The notes: generated by a model not told the origin, from the sequence alone. A DNA stretch of 64,000 nucleotides from Hyalella azteca (GCF_000764305.2 NW_025946698.1:186001-250000); one strand, 5' to 3'; counted from the first letter of the stretch, positions 12,861-25,841 are shown. Program-made: numbers and translations.

Positions 12861-15800
12861 ATGAGCCCACTTGCGGTAATCGGTCGCTTCAGACGAGGAT
12901 GTCCTCGAAGAGAACTCGTCATCTTCGTCGTTGTGCAGGTGAGAAGTATATCTTGGTGCGCGACGGTGATGCTACAAGCAAATTCATACTTTTAATAAGT
13001 ATTTGTTGACCAAGTTAGTGTAGTTACAATTACAAAGCCGCATTATCTTTCATCTACTTTGAAAAGACGTATCTTCGTTTAAAGTTGATCGGATTTATTT
13101 TGTTGTCCAAAATTTCATTCCTGTCGATGTGTCCAGTTAAGGTGGATGTTTCAGGATATCTTTCTCAATTAGGGTGAATCAATGAAATAATTGTAACTTA
13201 TGTTCTATAGTTCTCTGAACTCATCATGTTCCTGAAAGTATACTAAAAGCCTTTTAAATGTGAGACTTTGTATTTTTAATGATCGAACTATTTTATTCAA
13301 TGGCCTCTTGTTGTAATAATCATAAATGAGTGATCTACTTTTTTAATTCAACTGAAAATATTTATTGTATTGTGTTATCTGTTGATGTGTTTGTAATGAA
13401 AACCTCTTCCTGATTAATGGTTTTACTTTAATTAATAGAGCTTTGGATCGCTAGGTTATCAGAAAAAATTTTATTCTCTCCAAAGTACCTTGCCATATGA
13501 TAACTGATGCATATATGGATATACTGTACGAAATTTTAATGCGGTTCAATTTGATAAAATTGATTGCTCAACACAGTTTTATATATTCGTATATTTAGCA
13601 TTTATTTAAATCCTCATTATGTATCAATCAGTTTATGAAATTTATTGAAAGGTGCCTCCATCAAATTAAGTAAAGTTTCTTGATGTTCAGAAAAACAACT
13701 TAATATAAACATCACTATCATTAATATTCATCATTTGAATAGTACGACATCGTTACATGGTCACCGAGGTACTCAGATATTTTTGATTATGGGAACTTTA
13801 AGCGTTCATCGGAAGCAAAAGTCTTTCTGCAAGGTTTCGATTCATTTTTGTTGTACAAGAACTTTTCAAGTGATCAACGATTCTGTCTCCTCATTCAAAA
13901 CTTGAACAGTTCACGGCTAATGGCTTGTAATTTTGCACGATGAAAGTTTGAATTATATTCTTGTTCCATATTGCTTCCCTTTCCAATAAATTGCATGACA
14001 GTTCTAAAAGTTTAAATGCGTTCTTGCATAAATCCACAATTATGTCTAAATCTATATTGAGTTGATCAGAATTCTTACCTCGGTTGTTTCTGTTCTATAC
14101 ACTATAAAGAAAAATCAGTCATCATATATTGACGACGAAATAAGAAATAATAAATGGACTAAGGGCTAATAGTATATGGCCTTTGCGTAAACCACAAAAG
14201 TTTGACATCCCAATTGCTGACGATTGCTCAATCTTGCAAACTTTAGAAACACAAACTTTCAACTTCAATCTCTGACTTAATTCCTCTGACCAAGAAAGAG
14301 TACATGTTTCACTATTTTCTGCATTTGCATCATCTTACTTACCCAATTTAAAGAGCATGCAATTTATCACAAAGCAGGTACTGCCCGAATTTTTTTTCTG
14401 CTTCCATTCCCGACATCTTTATTGTATTCGTTCTCTTCAGTTCTTTCTATTCAATGTATTTTCCTCATGCTGATCCTAATGCATTGTCCTCTCGCTATGT
14501 GTACACTCCAGTCACCTTAACAGAAGTCACGGTGACATTCAAGCAACGAAGTAATCTTCTTCGGTTCAAATCATGCTTGAAGCATCGTTTATTACCATGT
14601 TAATGGGCTGATTAATCCCGGAAATCTTTTCATTTGCATTCTGCCTTGCACTTGATCAATACGCTTTTTTTATTGTCTGACTTATGTTTGGACAATTGGC
14701 TATTTGCTATGCTATGCGTCTTGACAATGTCTCGCATTTCTAAATTGCATTCCGCTACAAAAGCAACGGTATATCTGAGCAGACAATCATTCTACCGCTT
14801 CCTTTGATTTTCTCGTTTTCTATTTTCTGTTGATTGGAGAAAACCGAAATATATGACAAGATGAAAGCTTAATCTTCGGATAATTACAGAAGAGGGTGTA
14901 ATTTATCCGTCGTATGTAAATTTATCCGGTTTAGATTAATGGCGATGTTTCCGTTTCCGCATTTTGATTTTCATGCGGATTGTTAATTGTGAAATGCAAC
15001 AATAAAAGTAAAATTAGTTGCATTACCATTAAATAGTACCAACAAATATATACCTAGGTCGTGAAACGTACGTAAGACGTACAAGCTACTTTTAGATGAC
15101 TGCTAACATTTCTAATCATAAATTAATAATATACAGCATGAGTCAGTGCATTTCAGCTGTAATAAGTCGGGTTAATTAATTAATTAATTAAAACTGAAAA
15201 TTTAAATTAGTTGAAGTCTAGTCCAAAACGTCGAATGAAGTCTTTTTTCACTGAATGACTGACGCATAAAATTGTTATTGGTGTAAATAAAATATATTTC
15301 ATGTTTCTCACAATATTGTAGTTAGGCAATCGGCCTGATTTAGAAAAATAACCTGTTAATACAAACTGACATCAGGACGCAATAAGTAATTCAATATTGT
15401 AAAATAAAATTATCAAACAATGAATGAAAATTTGATATCAGAATATATATATTAATGTTGATTCATCTTGAGCACCCTGTAAATATAAGCCTATTCGCAT
15501 TAAACTTGGTGATTCCTGCATGAAAAATGTTATGAAATCAAGTACCGTACAACTCGTGTTTCAACTTGTTACCACGAATTTTTTTTTGTGATCAAATTAT
15601 TAATCTGAGTGTCATTTTTTAGGATCACAAAAATTGATATGATTTTTTACTACGGTACCGTACGTACTACGTCCAGTCAGAATTCGTTACCCAGATTACC
15701 GGTCCAAAAAATTTTATCGAAATTTTGTTCTCTGTTGTCTGAATTCTTATGTCAATCATGCCACTATTCTAGGTGTTGCTGGGGCTGTTGTTCTTTCATC

Positions 15801-17859
15801 TCTACGGCGAGCATTACCTGCCTGAAGTTATCGAAAAATTACAACGTAATTCTCCATTAGTAGCTTTCGACGCCTCAAGAGTTGACCAACTTGACCATGA
15901 TTCAAATGAGAAAGAATATGATCACAAATCATCCACATATAAAACAGCTTCAGAAGGTGACACTGGTTCACACAAGCTGGATTTGATGTCAACTTTAACT
16001 CTCGTTGATGTAACCAGCAAAAACAACTTGCCAGCACGGCACATGGCTGACGAGGATAAACTTGCAAATAAGAACAGGGAGCCGAGCGCAGCGCCAGCGT
16101 CCGTATCAGAAAACACTACCGACTTCCATCTAGAAAATAGAAGCAAAATGATATTCAACAATGAACAAACCTACACTTTGAAAGACGATAACAACCAGTA
16201 CTTCGTTACGATGTCTCCCAAACTGATATGCTATGGTGAAGGAACAGATCTGGAAAAAATGAAAACGATAGTTAACGCCAGCTCTTGTTTATGCAAGCAA
16301 AGATATTACGGCGCTGATTGTGGTCTTCCAGATGCCATTTGGAACAGCCCTTACGGCCAAACAAACAACCATGACAACCTTAAAAGAAGACAGGTACCGA
16401 GGAGGGTCATTAACGGGCTGCCACTTCTCAACGAAGTCGCTTTACTCGAAGCTCGGGTCAACGATCTGGCTGGCGCCGTCGATCTATTTCTGCTAGCTGA
16501 GTCGAATTATTCTGCTCACGGGGATCCTAAGAAACTGTACATCAAGCAAAAGTTAGAAGATGGATTTTTGCGGGAATTTCATCACCAAATTTTACATGTT
16601 TTTGTAGGTTTCTTTCCCACGCGCGGTAAGACAGACAACTGGTACGCTGATCAATATTTGAGGGTCTACATGGGCAAAATGGGCATCCCTCGGATATCTG
16701 GAATCCGCGATGACGATCTTTTCATCTTGAACGACGCTGACGAAATGCCCTCAAGAGAAGTGGTGATGTTCCTCAAGCTCTACGACGGATACACAGAGCC
16801 CGTGGCCCTGGCCTTAAGATGGTCCATTTACGGTTTCTTCTTCAAAAACTTGGCTGCTGAAAATGCCGTAACGCGGCTTTTGAATAACAGGAAAGAACTC
16901 ACCACCACTGTCAGCGCCGTGGCCACGATGGGACTCGTTACGAAGGTGCTTGAAAATGATCCATTTATGATTCGCGGCAGATTAACGAACGCAAAATCTG
17001 AGCTTCTTGCTGCGTATAACAGGCAGTATCCAGGGCTGGTGAATTTGTGGACGGCTGGAGGAGTGGACCATTACTGCGGCTGGCACTGCTCTTGGTGCTT
17101 CAGGTTAGCTAAACAGCATAAACTAATGTCGCCAATCGTTGGATTCACGGCTTTAATTCTTACATCTCTAGGGTGTCCCTGAATTATAACGGTCGAGATG
17201 TTTTAATTGTCGACTTTAAGGATTTCATTGATTTTTATTACTTATATTAATTATTGAAATTATTTAAATTATTTACTGAAAAATAAATTTTTGTTATTTA
17301 GTCTTGAAGAAAGCTTGTCGTTTATGGCTTCCCTTTAAAGTTATTCACATGTAAAGTTTTTTCGATTTTTAATATTTTACTGTGCATTTTGAACATTTCG
17401 TTCATTTACAGCCCCGAGGGGATAGTGCTAAAGCTGGACTCGGCCCAGGCTGGTGACAAGCCTCGGTGGGGGGACTACCCCGAGAAACATGACCTCGCCT
17501 ACCTTGCCGACCTCATCAAATATGGCGGGTGCGTGAACTGTGAGATATTTGTTGAAATTACCATCCAGTTCTTAGTCTGTAAATTTTGATCTAAAAGCTG
17601 TTTAGTAATTAACAATTTTATGGGTACCTTAGTTTATGTCAGCCGAAGAATAATAATTATAGTGATATTGAAATTCATTCCCAGATGGTTCGACGGGTCG
17701 CACAACACGAAGTTGGTTCCACCTGATGAAGTTTTTTACGCTCCACCTTTTCTACTTAAGCATGCCACGCGTTTCCAGTCCATCCTGATCCATCCTGCGC
17801 AGAGGGAAACATTCCCCAATTCCTCCGCCTTTATTGACGATCTCTTGACGAGACAGTAG
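12861..17859 (+). CDS. MGAT3: Beta-1,4-mannosyl-glycoprotein 4-beta-GlcNAc-transferase (GT17, MGAT3-like), complete
   Basis: Golgi enzyme family that adds a beta-1,4 GlcNAc to the core mannose of N-glycans. Exons are 12861-12938, 15773-17103, 17412-17528 and 17685-17859. Phases agree at all junctions, giving 566 aa (human MGAT3 is 533). The start ATG is preceded by an in-frame TAG at 12834. Exon 1 (MSPLAVIGRFRRG...LVIFVVVQ, donor CAG|GTGAGA) joins VLLGLLFFHLYG to form one type II signal anchor (about residues 20-38) behind a basic cytoplasmic tail. A long Ser/Thr/Asp-rich stem follows, then an EGF-like Cys cluster SSCLCKQRYYGADCG (about 196-212). The GT17 domain starts at VPRRVING (about 232), with DDDLFILNDADEMPSRE, VDHYCGWHCSWCF, PRWGDYPEKHDL and YGGWFDG. 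Introns 2 and 3 are short (308 and 156 bp); intron 1 is 2.8 kb with nothing recognised. The bisecting activity itself is inferred from family membership. Confidence 0.9.
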
Positions 17860-18002
17860 CTGAAGTGAGAATTAGACAACCACTTCGCTGTGATTAGTTC
17901 AACTCTGTGATCTGTAGCTTAAGAGAAACAAAAGACGAACAGTTAGTCTCGTCTTTATGTCATGGGTTGACTAGCAGGTGAACCCAGGGCCGTTCGATAT
18001 GT
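17860..18002 (+). other. Start of MGAT3-like 3' UTR
   Basis: Non-coding sequence directly after the stop codon. A minisatellite begins 140 bp downstream and is probably transcribed as part of the 3' UTR if the AATAAA at 19367-19372 is used. Confidence 0.4.
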
Positions 18003-18330
18003 TCCATGAGCTGTTGAAGGGTCGTTTGATATATGCCATGAGCTGTTGAAGTATCGTTTGATATTTTTCATGAGCTGTTGAAGTATCGTTTGATATTTTA
18101 CTGTTGAAGGATCGTTTGATATTTTTCAAGAGCTGTTGAAGTATCGTTTGATATTTTTCATGAGCTGTTAAAGGATCGTTTGATATTTTTCATGACCTGT
18201 TGAAGGATCGTTTGATATTTTTCAAGAGCTGTTGAAGTATCGTTTGATATTTTTCATGAGCTGTTGAAGGATCGTTTGATATTTTTCATGACCTGTTGAA
18301 GGATCGTTTAATATTTTCTATGAGCTGTGT
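18003..18330. repeat. Minisatellite, about 32-bp unit, 3' of MGAT3-like gene
   Basis: About ten copies of a unit built on GAGCTGTTGAAGTATCG and TTTGATATTTTTCAT. Variation alternates GAAGTATCG with GAAGGATCG and CATGAG with CAAGAG, suggesting higher-order dimer amplification. Confidence 0.9.
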
Positions 18331-20173
18331 AAAGATTGAAGTCAATATCAAATGTGTGCTTGGCATTGAAAGTGAGTACCGGTTTGTATTATTATATATT
18401 ATTTCGATTTTTATGCATATTTAGCAGTTATTTGATAGTACTTTTATCCGCAAAACTGGGAAAAACTGTGAAACGTATGTAATAGTGTTTTTTGGTTCGA
18501 TCTATCCTAGATTCTTGCTGTCCTGCATTTTCACGATTCCAATCGTAGATTATTAAAAGGCACCGAGAGAGTGATGATTAATATCACCTAGAGATTGGAT
18601 GATTAATTGCATAAAGTGTTGAACATTTAACCTGCTGAGCTCCTTAACAAGAGCCCTGTGCTGCTATGGGTTGAGTTTATTCGTGCTTGATATATGTATG
18701 TTTGTTTGGCAAAATCAGCTAAAAATCTTCTAAAACCGTGAGACGCATTAATTAAATAATCAAATGTATAATTATTTAAAATAAGTCCCTTATGTTGTTT
18801 AAGCAAAAATGCCACTATAAAACGGCCATTAACATTATCGTATCATAGGAGACAAGAAATATACCTACTTGTTTCTTAAGCTGCCCGTGAATATGGGATA
18901 TATTTAGCGATACGGTAAAGTTTATCTTACATTATTCGCTGTTGCCACTCATAAGGGCAGTTTTCTTATTTATCCTCAGTATTTCTAAACACTTGAATAA
19001 TTTTTGCTTACATAGGTTAGGAAGTTGATGTTCCGTTCCATAATGTTTCTATTTAATGAGGCCTTATATATATCGATGATTTAGTAATCGGTATATATTA
19101 CCGAGTTATTACGATATGCTTGTGTGATAGTGACACGTGTGCCTTCCTAATTTCGTGTGCTGTTTCTTTTTTTTATGTATTTCGTGAACTTTTGAGTATT
19201 AAGGATGCCGAATTATTTAGGAACGGTTTAAACTGAAAAAGTTTAGTGTTACAATTATTGTAATCTATATATAAGAAGTTTAAATGAGAAAAATTTGAAT
19301 TTCCAATCTGTACCTAAAGTGTGCCTTGTGGGAGACGTAATGTTTGTATGAATGTTACCCTAGTCTAATAAATAGGCATTAATTCACACGGACATTTTTT
19401 TGAAAGACGTTTCGCGGTTGTTACTTATCCTATTTTTGATACTCGTAGGACTTGTGTATAAAGAATCCTTCTCGTGCCTTACGACGTGCTCTGCGTAGGT
19501 GATGTGTAACTCCATCATCACATGCTAAACGCAATGAATTTTTCGGAACAATATTTATATCCTTCATAAATTTTGTTGTACTATATATATATTGATACAT
19601 GGATATATATATTGGATATATATCATGGATATGGATAACATGTATATATATTGATATCCATGTTGTCCTTTGGGAGGAACATGGATGTCAGAAGCATGAT
19701 ATTTGAATGCATTGTTATAAGTGGCATTTTAGGTTCGTGCCATTTGGGCCAGTTTAATTGTTAAACTAGTATTAGTAATGGTACTATTTACTAGTGTTCT
19801 GGCAGGTGCGTGGTGATATGACTTTACATTCCTGCTCTGGTATCTTTAGGAAATTTCATTTCAACGATACGGTATATACGTTTCAATACGTATATACGGT
19901 ACGGTATATACGGTACGGTATACGGTACGGTACGATACGGTATATACGTTTCAGTATTTCAATATACGGTATTGTTATTGTGTTTGCACTTGTGTTTTTA
20001 AATTAATTGTAACTATGACTGTTTCGTATTAAACATTTCATTTGACGCATACAAATTTACTCATTAAGGTAAACTTTGCGCGGCAGTTAGCGTTTAATGT
20101 GATTGTTTGTAAGTGTAGATGAAACATTGGATGATCCGTCCCATCGGTCAATAATCGTACTGACGCATTAAAT
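18331..20173. other. Intergenic or distal 3' UTR; small ACGGTATATA repeat
   Basis: No gene seen. There is an AATAAA at 19367-19372 (+). TATATATTGATA-type low-complexity sequence lies at 19580-19660. A short tandem of ACGGTATATACGGT units occupies 19863-19970. Confidence 0.55.
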
Positions 20174-20455
20174 TGTTACGTTTTGCGCTTTTATTATAAT
20201 TGAAAATAACGTAGGTTTTGCACCTTTACTATAACTGAAAATAAAGAAATTTCGCACCTTTATTATAACTGAAAATAACGTACGTTTTGCGCTTTTAGTA
20301 TAACGGAAAAAAGGTACGTTTTTCGCTGTTATTATGACTGAAAATGAGGTACTTTTTGCACTTTTATTATAACTGAAAATAACGTACGTTTTGCACCATT
20401 ATTATAACTGAAAATAACGTACGTTTTGCGTCTTTATTATAATTCAAAATAACGC
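20174..20455. repeat. Minisatellite, about 35-bp unit with CGTACGTTTTGCAC and ATTATAACTGAAAATAA
   Basis: Eight imperfect copies. Each unit carries the palindromic core CGTACG or a one-base variant. It lies downstream of both converging genes (MGAT3-like on +, SmydA on -). Confidence 0.85.
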
Positions 20456-20793
20456 GCCAAATAAGACGACCATCGAATGCGTACAAATCTATTAATTAAG
20501 TAATGCAAATTCAGATAGTGAAAATAGTTAATATATGGCAGTAGTGTTATTTCCTTTGTTATACGTAGTATACTGAAATATTCTGGGAATAACTCTATTT
20601 GATTGTACGTATTTATATCTTGATTAATTGATGCATCAAAGTATTCAAGAGCTGTTATGCGTTGGAACAAAAAAAAAAAAAGGATGAAAATATCATAAGC
20701 AGTATAATGTTATGAATTTTATTGCATTTATGACTCTTTCTCACATTCTTGTCCCATTGAAGTGACATTATCGTTCATTCCGTGTGTTCTTAG

Positions 20794-20833
20794 TTTATTA
20801 AATTTTTCTAATTTGACATTTCTTCCATTTATT
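20794..20833 (-). terminator. Candidate polyadenylation signals for SmydA gene
   Basis: Two AATAAA hexamers read on the - strand (TTTATT at 20794-20799 and 20828-20833), about 250-290 bp beyond the SmydA stop codon. The choice between them is not determinable here. Confidence 0.45.
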
Positions 20834-21081
20834 CCATACCACATGCATCATGAATGGTCCACTTTCATGTGGTCCGTGATACTGATTAGAAGTGATGTAT
20901 ATAAGGAAGTTTCCTGTTCTTATCTCAAATTTGTTTTAATTCGTGTGTCTTGCAACCTTTCGACGTCTTTGATAGAGGCTAGTCCATCAAAATGATCTAG
21001 ACTTCTCAATAACCAACACGCGTTTCATGGTCGAAGATTCAAACACTATAATCTTCACTACTGCCCAGAATCTTGGATTAT

Positions 21082-24000
21082 TCAAACGCTGGGAGATTCC
21101 CACAAATTCAGTTCCATCAAGTTTTGTTCAGCCAAAAGCCTTAGCTGGCCTTCAGGTGATTCTGGTAGTTCTTCCTGGAGAACTTTGATACACTGTTGTA
21201 GGAGAGCTTTGGCGGTATCCAGGTCCGTCTTCAGAGCCACTTTGTCCACTAATGTGTCCGTTGGTCCAAGTCTGGTCCTAGCAAGCACTGCGAGGTGATA
21301 TTCATATAGAGCCACACCGACATACGAAGCCAGTTTGCACATACCAGGATCAATGGCGGTGCAAGTTTTCAAGAACTCGCGACATAATTCCTCCTTCTTT
21401 TTGACGACATCTTCGTTCAAGCCTGAAGCTTCCCTGCCGAGCATCTGCAGAAGAGAATGTCTAGCTGCGAATAAATGGAAATGATTGGGATGTACCACTG
21501 TGGACGAACTTTTTTCAATCAGATTTTCGATGTCTTTGGCGTTTCCTTTCTCTAAGGTCTGCTCAACTTCTTCTCCGAGCTGCAAAGTTATATCGTTCGC
21601 TTCGTCAGCCGTCATTGTTGCGTTGCACGAGGTGCATATCCAATCAGCAAGTGGATCTAATGGTGCAGCTGACATCAGGAAACCCAGCGGACATTTGTTG
21701 CACCTCAACGCTGAAAAGTTGGTGCCCAACTCTGTAGGGTCGGCGCACCGGCGACATGTGCACATGAAGAAACGAGTGGACTTGAGGAGATCTCGCCGAG
21801 CAGCCGTGCCCCACAAAATGTGTGTGTAAATTGTGCTGAGATGTTCGCCTTCTTTTATGTCTACTGCAGCTTTAAGAGTTAACTGATACGTTGAAGACAC
21901 TCGATACTTTGTGTTGGGTGTGCACGAGTGTTCCAACATGGAATAAGTGGGGTAGATGCCCACTATCTCTGATTCAGGTAAGGGGATATCAACAGCGTTT
22001 GTGTCGATGATTCCAGTCATGTTATGAATGGATGCTTCGCTGGCGTCAAGATCTTCAGGTGGGAAATCTACCAGCATAAAATAATTGCGAAGCATGTTAA
22101 CAACTCTCTTTTGATTCTCAGTGTAGATATGTGTTCCTTTTCGATCATTAAAGTGACTTTCTAAGGCCATAAGCTCTTCATACTTCTTCGGCGATTTCTT
22201 CTTCAGTAAAAGACACCTGTCAAATAGAAGATAATACATCTAGTTGAATAGTGGAAATAATAACATTGCAGTTAATTTAATTGCCGTGGACTAACTTGAC
22301 TAGTCTACCGAAACAATTTTTAATGTTATCATATTTTCTTTACTACATATAGCTTGAAGAGTTAGGCAAAATTACAGTCGTGTTAACCACAAAGCTTAGT
22401 AATGAGCAGAGCTTACCGTAACGGAGTGACCACCTCATAGAAGTGGTTCACTTCATTGAAGTCTTGTATTTCAATAGGTGAGCCCATGACTTTGCCCACG
22501 GTACACTCGGGCTTGTGAGCTGGAGCTTCCTCGCATGCTGGTCCGCACATGGGCCACGTGCAATGGCGGCACCTGCCACACAAAGGAATGCCAATGACGT
22601 CATTCAACTTTTGCAATGACATGTTTTTGACTAGATTTGTCTATCTTGGTAGTACGTAGGAAGTCAAATTCTCAACTCACTTCTGCACCAATGACTTGAA
22701 ATACGTTTGACCTTAGTGTTTCGGAAATATAGTATGTACAACTTGATTATATGCGTGTTGATCACTACTAAATTACCTGTATGACCCGTCCACCCTCTTG
22801 TAGCAACCAAGACACACGGGCTCCGTTAGCTGCTTCGGCCCTACCACTATAGGCTCTTCTTTCATGATGACGTCGCCGGCTTTGAAGTCTCGAGTCGCCA
22901 CGAGGTAGCGTCCAAGAGTGGAGTTCTTCTCCACCTAATGAAACAAATATAGTTGTTTGTCTGGCGATACCAATGCCTTAGTATTGCTTCCCAAAGTTTT
23001 CAATTCAGATAGTTTATCTTGTTACATTTATTTCGAAAATTATATATTTTCTTGAAAATAAATGCATTGTCAAATAAAAAGGAAGCAATTTTAGAAGCAA
23101 CTCCACACTCTATGTTTCATTCATTTTCTATTTTTTTTCTGTTATAGTATTAAAACTTATCAGTGCTATTTCTTAGTAAAGATCCATCATTGAACCATCG
23201 CCAAACATAAGAAGGCATCAGCTTTTTGTTCATGAATTATTCGTAACGCAGGCGAAGCTCAACTGTTCGTGAGTCTCCTGCAACGTTTATTGGTGAACAG
23301 TAACGTAAACAGAAAAAAAAGTACCGTGAACAGTAAGCAGTAACGTAAACAGTAGAGAGTAACGTAAACAGTAGACAGTAACGTAAGCACTAACGTAAAC
23401 AGTAGACAGTAATGTAAACAGTAGACAGTAAAGTAAGCAGTAACGTGCAGTAACGCACGTTACAGTAACGTAAACAGTGAGCAGCAATGTACAGTAGAGT
23501 AAACAGTAAGCAGTAACCGTACAGTAACGGAAACAGTAAGCAGTAACGTACAGTAACGGAAACAGTAAGCAGTAACGTACAGTAACGTAAACAGTAAGCA
23601 GTAACGTACAGTAACGTAAACAATAAGCAGCAACGTACAGTAGCGTAAACAGAAAGCAGTAACGTACAGTAACGTAAACAGTAAGCAGTAACGTGCAGTA
23701 ACGTAAACAGTAAGCATTAACGTACAGTAGCGTAACCAGTAAGCAGTAACGTAAACAGTAAGCAGTAACGTACAGTAGCGTAAACAGTAAGCAGTAAACA
23801 GATTTTACTGAAAAAAATTCTTTAGTGAAATGACTGCTAAATATCAATCAATCTTCAAAATAATTTCAATTTTTTTCTTTCTTTACTTAAGTAGTGAAAA
23901 AATCGAATGAATGCTAGATTATGATCATATACAAGTGCTGTTCACAGCTCTCCGGCGAGCAAGATAGCTCGCATGAACGTCTACTTAAATTATGATGAAT

Positions 24001-24872
24001 AAAAATAGTCGTTTCTTGAAGTAAAATCCATTACGCAAAAGAAATCACTAATTAATCATCATATTTGTCCGGTGTACGCATTTTCTAAATTCAGCCAATT
24101 CATTTAACAGTAATTTTTAGAGAATGTTTGTCTTTGTACTCTCTTTCGGTGCTGTTGCACCATGTTAAACATATGCGTCTAAAATTAGCTTGTTCTGCCG
24201 TCAGGGAAGGGATTTTCATCCATAAATGAAATGTTTGATAGCTATTCTCGAGCAAACACGGTAGTATAGATACCATCGCTGATGTGACGATGGCGAGACT
24301 CGTCGATTTCTCGGTCACGTCACACAGTGGCAAGTCTGACCTCATTATCTTTGCCTATCTCATTATCTTTTGCCTGTCTCATTATCTTTTACATTTCTGA
24401 TTATCTTTTGCCTGTCTGATTATCTTTTGACTACCTAATTATCTTTTGCACGACTTAGTTATCTTTCGCCGAAATGACAATCTTATAATTTGGAACTGTT
24501 TTGACACTTATTAATCTCAACAAAAGCGCAACTTGTACCGTTATAGCTGAGATTATTTTCGAGCTATGCACTTAATTTCACGTGTGGAGTCGGTCAAATG
24601 AATCAGATTCGACGAAAATATATAGCTTTCGCCAGTGTCACGCAATAAAATCCAAGTGAATAGATATATATATTGTTTCTTAATATTATTTTAAATACCT
24701 TAAAAGGTTTGCAGTCGTTCTTGTGATCCTTCCAATGCCCTCGTTGACACTCCCTTCTGCAGTAGTAAACCTGCCTGCAGTTAGCGCATCGCTGGGAAGC
24801 CTCCTGCTGGCACCCTGCGCATGGCCCTTTCGGGTCATCCGTTGACCCTGCGTCTGCTGCCCCGGCGAACAT
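21082..24872 (-). CDS. SmydA: SET and MYND domain protein, SmydA type (540 aa, four coding exons)
   Basis: Putative lysine methyltransferase or regulatory SET protein of the arthropod SmydA group. Coding exons are 24872-24699, 22934-22777, 22572-22417 and 22216-21082; phases 0, 2 and 2 match. The MYND zinc finger is complete: C18, C21, C29, C32, C38, C42, H50, C54. The split SET domain begins near residue 61 (NSTLGRYLVATRDF). A Cys-rich linker (VCLGCYKRVDGSYRCRHC, then CGPACE) follows, with VVTPLRCLLL across exons 3-4. The cofactor loop reads LEHSCTPNTKY (about 257-267), so Glu replaces the Asn of the canonical NHSC. The post-SET cluster is CTCRRC (about 315) with two further CxxC pairs. The C-terminal half is helical, as in SMYD proteins. 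I chose M at 24872 because an ATG at 24910 reads a different frame. The SET substitution leaves enzymatic activity uncertain. Confidence 0.9.
23291..23802. repeat. Minisatellite of about 500 bp, AGTAACGTAAAC/AGTAAGC units, in SmydA intron 1
   Basis: Dozens of ACAGTAACGT and AACAGTAAGC blocks alternate in 29-30 bp repeats. The lack of stop codons in several - strand frames creates long spurious ORFs of Tyr-Cys-Leu-Leu-Thr repeats. They should not be annotated as genes. Confidence 0.92.
24340..24475. repeat. Short minisatellite, about 20-bp unit ATTATCTTTTGCCTGTCTC
   Basis: Six to seven imperfect units in SmydA intron 1. Confidence 0.8.
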
Positions 24873-25841
24873 TCTGCACAACGGTCGAAATCAGAGTTAT
24901 CTTCCGCCATTTTATTGGGACGGTTTTGAAAGATTTAGCCAGTTTATCGTAGAAATTGATTTCTCTAGTGGTTAGTAATGGTACTTAATTTCCATGGTGC
25001 ATTGTTAATTCATGTGAATAGTTTATTCCATATTTTAAGTAAAATATCAATAGTATACTTGGGAATGCGGCGAGACTGGGTTATATGAGTTGACATACCA
25101 TCGCTGTCTATTTAATTTTTCAGTAACATTGGAAGTATTAGGCAAATATCTCTTTACTCTTTGTTATCGTTCTAAACGTGACCGTTGTTGGCACGCATGC
25201 TTTGCGTTGCCAGCAGCGAATACTCTTTTGGGACATCCATTGACACATTGGTGTGAGAAAACAACTATGGACCGATTAAGTTGGAGTAATTAAATGCATT
25301 GGCGTGGCTCCAAAGATTCATTCAGGCTCCAAAGATTCATTCATAAAGAAATGGTGCCCATGAATGATCGGGAGAATCTGTTTTTACAGGGTTAAAAGTT
25401 ATTATTCGATTTTGGATTGTTGGATAAAGTCATCGATTTTCTCATGAGTGCAAAATGTAAATTTTCTCCGGTACTGCGCAAAAATCTTAGTATATGAATA
25501 AGCAACGATATCAATGGTTTGTGAAAAGGTTTCTTATGATTTCATCAACCCTATCTTGGTGAAACCTCTCATAGAAACACCTCTTACATAGAGGAGCTCC
25601 AAGGCTGTGGGTCGAAGCATCGAAGTTAAACATGTGAAACAAACTGACATATTCTCTGAAATTATTTTGTATCATGTTGGAGATAGTTTAGCTATGAATG
25701 CTATAGGAAACTTATTAGTCATTTTCTTATGTAATAATTTTTGGTTTGAAATATAGTAATTTTTACTTTCTTTATTACCCTTCACAATACACGCCAAGAA
25801 ATCAGCATGACAGGCAAAAAATAAATGTTTGTGATCGTTAC

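Noticed and set aside
12797..13009. 70-codon ORF over MGAT3 exon 1 in another frame
   Set aside because: It ends in phase 1 at the CAG|GTGAGA donor and would put exon 2 out of the GT17 frame. The frame starting at 12861 is phase 0 and forms the anchor.
15609..15860. ORF overlapping the start of MGAT3 exon 2 in another frame
   Set aside because: It crosses the exon 2 acceptor at 15772/15773, and its frame does not encode the anchor or the GT17 domain.
15828..16161. Antisense ORFs opposite the MGAT3 stem
   Set aside because: Shadows of the coding strand; no motif.
23287..23847. 186-codon - strand ORF and overlapping ORFs of Tyr/Cys/Leu/Thr repeats
   Set aside because: Entirely produced by the AGTAACGTAAAC minisatellite, with open frames in several phases. 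It lies inside SmydA intron 1.
24686..24910. 74-codon ORF starting MAEDNSDFDRC as the SmydA N-terminus
   Set aside because: It reads a different frame from the MYND finger and loses all zinc ligands. The MYND frame starts at 24872.
25595..25640. GTCGAAGCATCGAAGTTAAA resembling the 5S rRNA internal promoter
   Set aside because: Only a short partial similarity; the rest of a 5S gene is absent.
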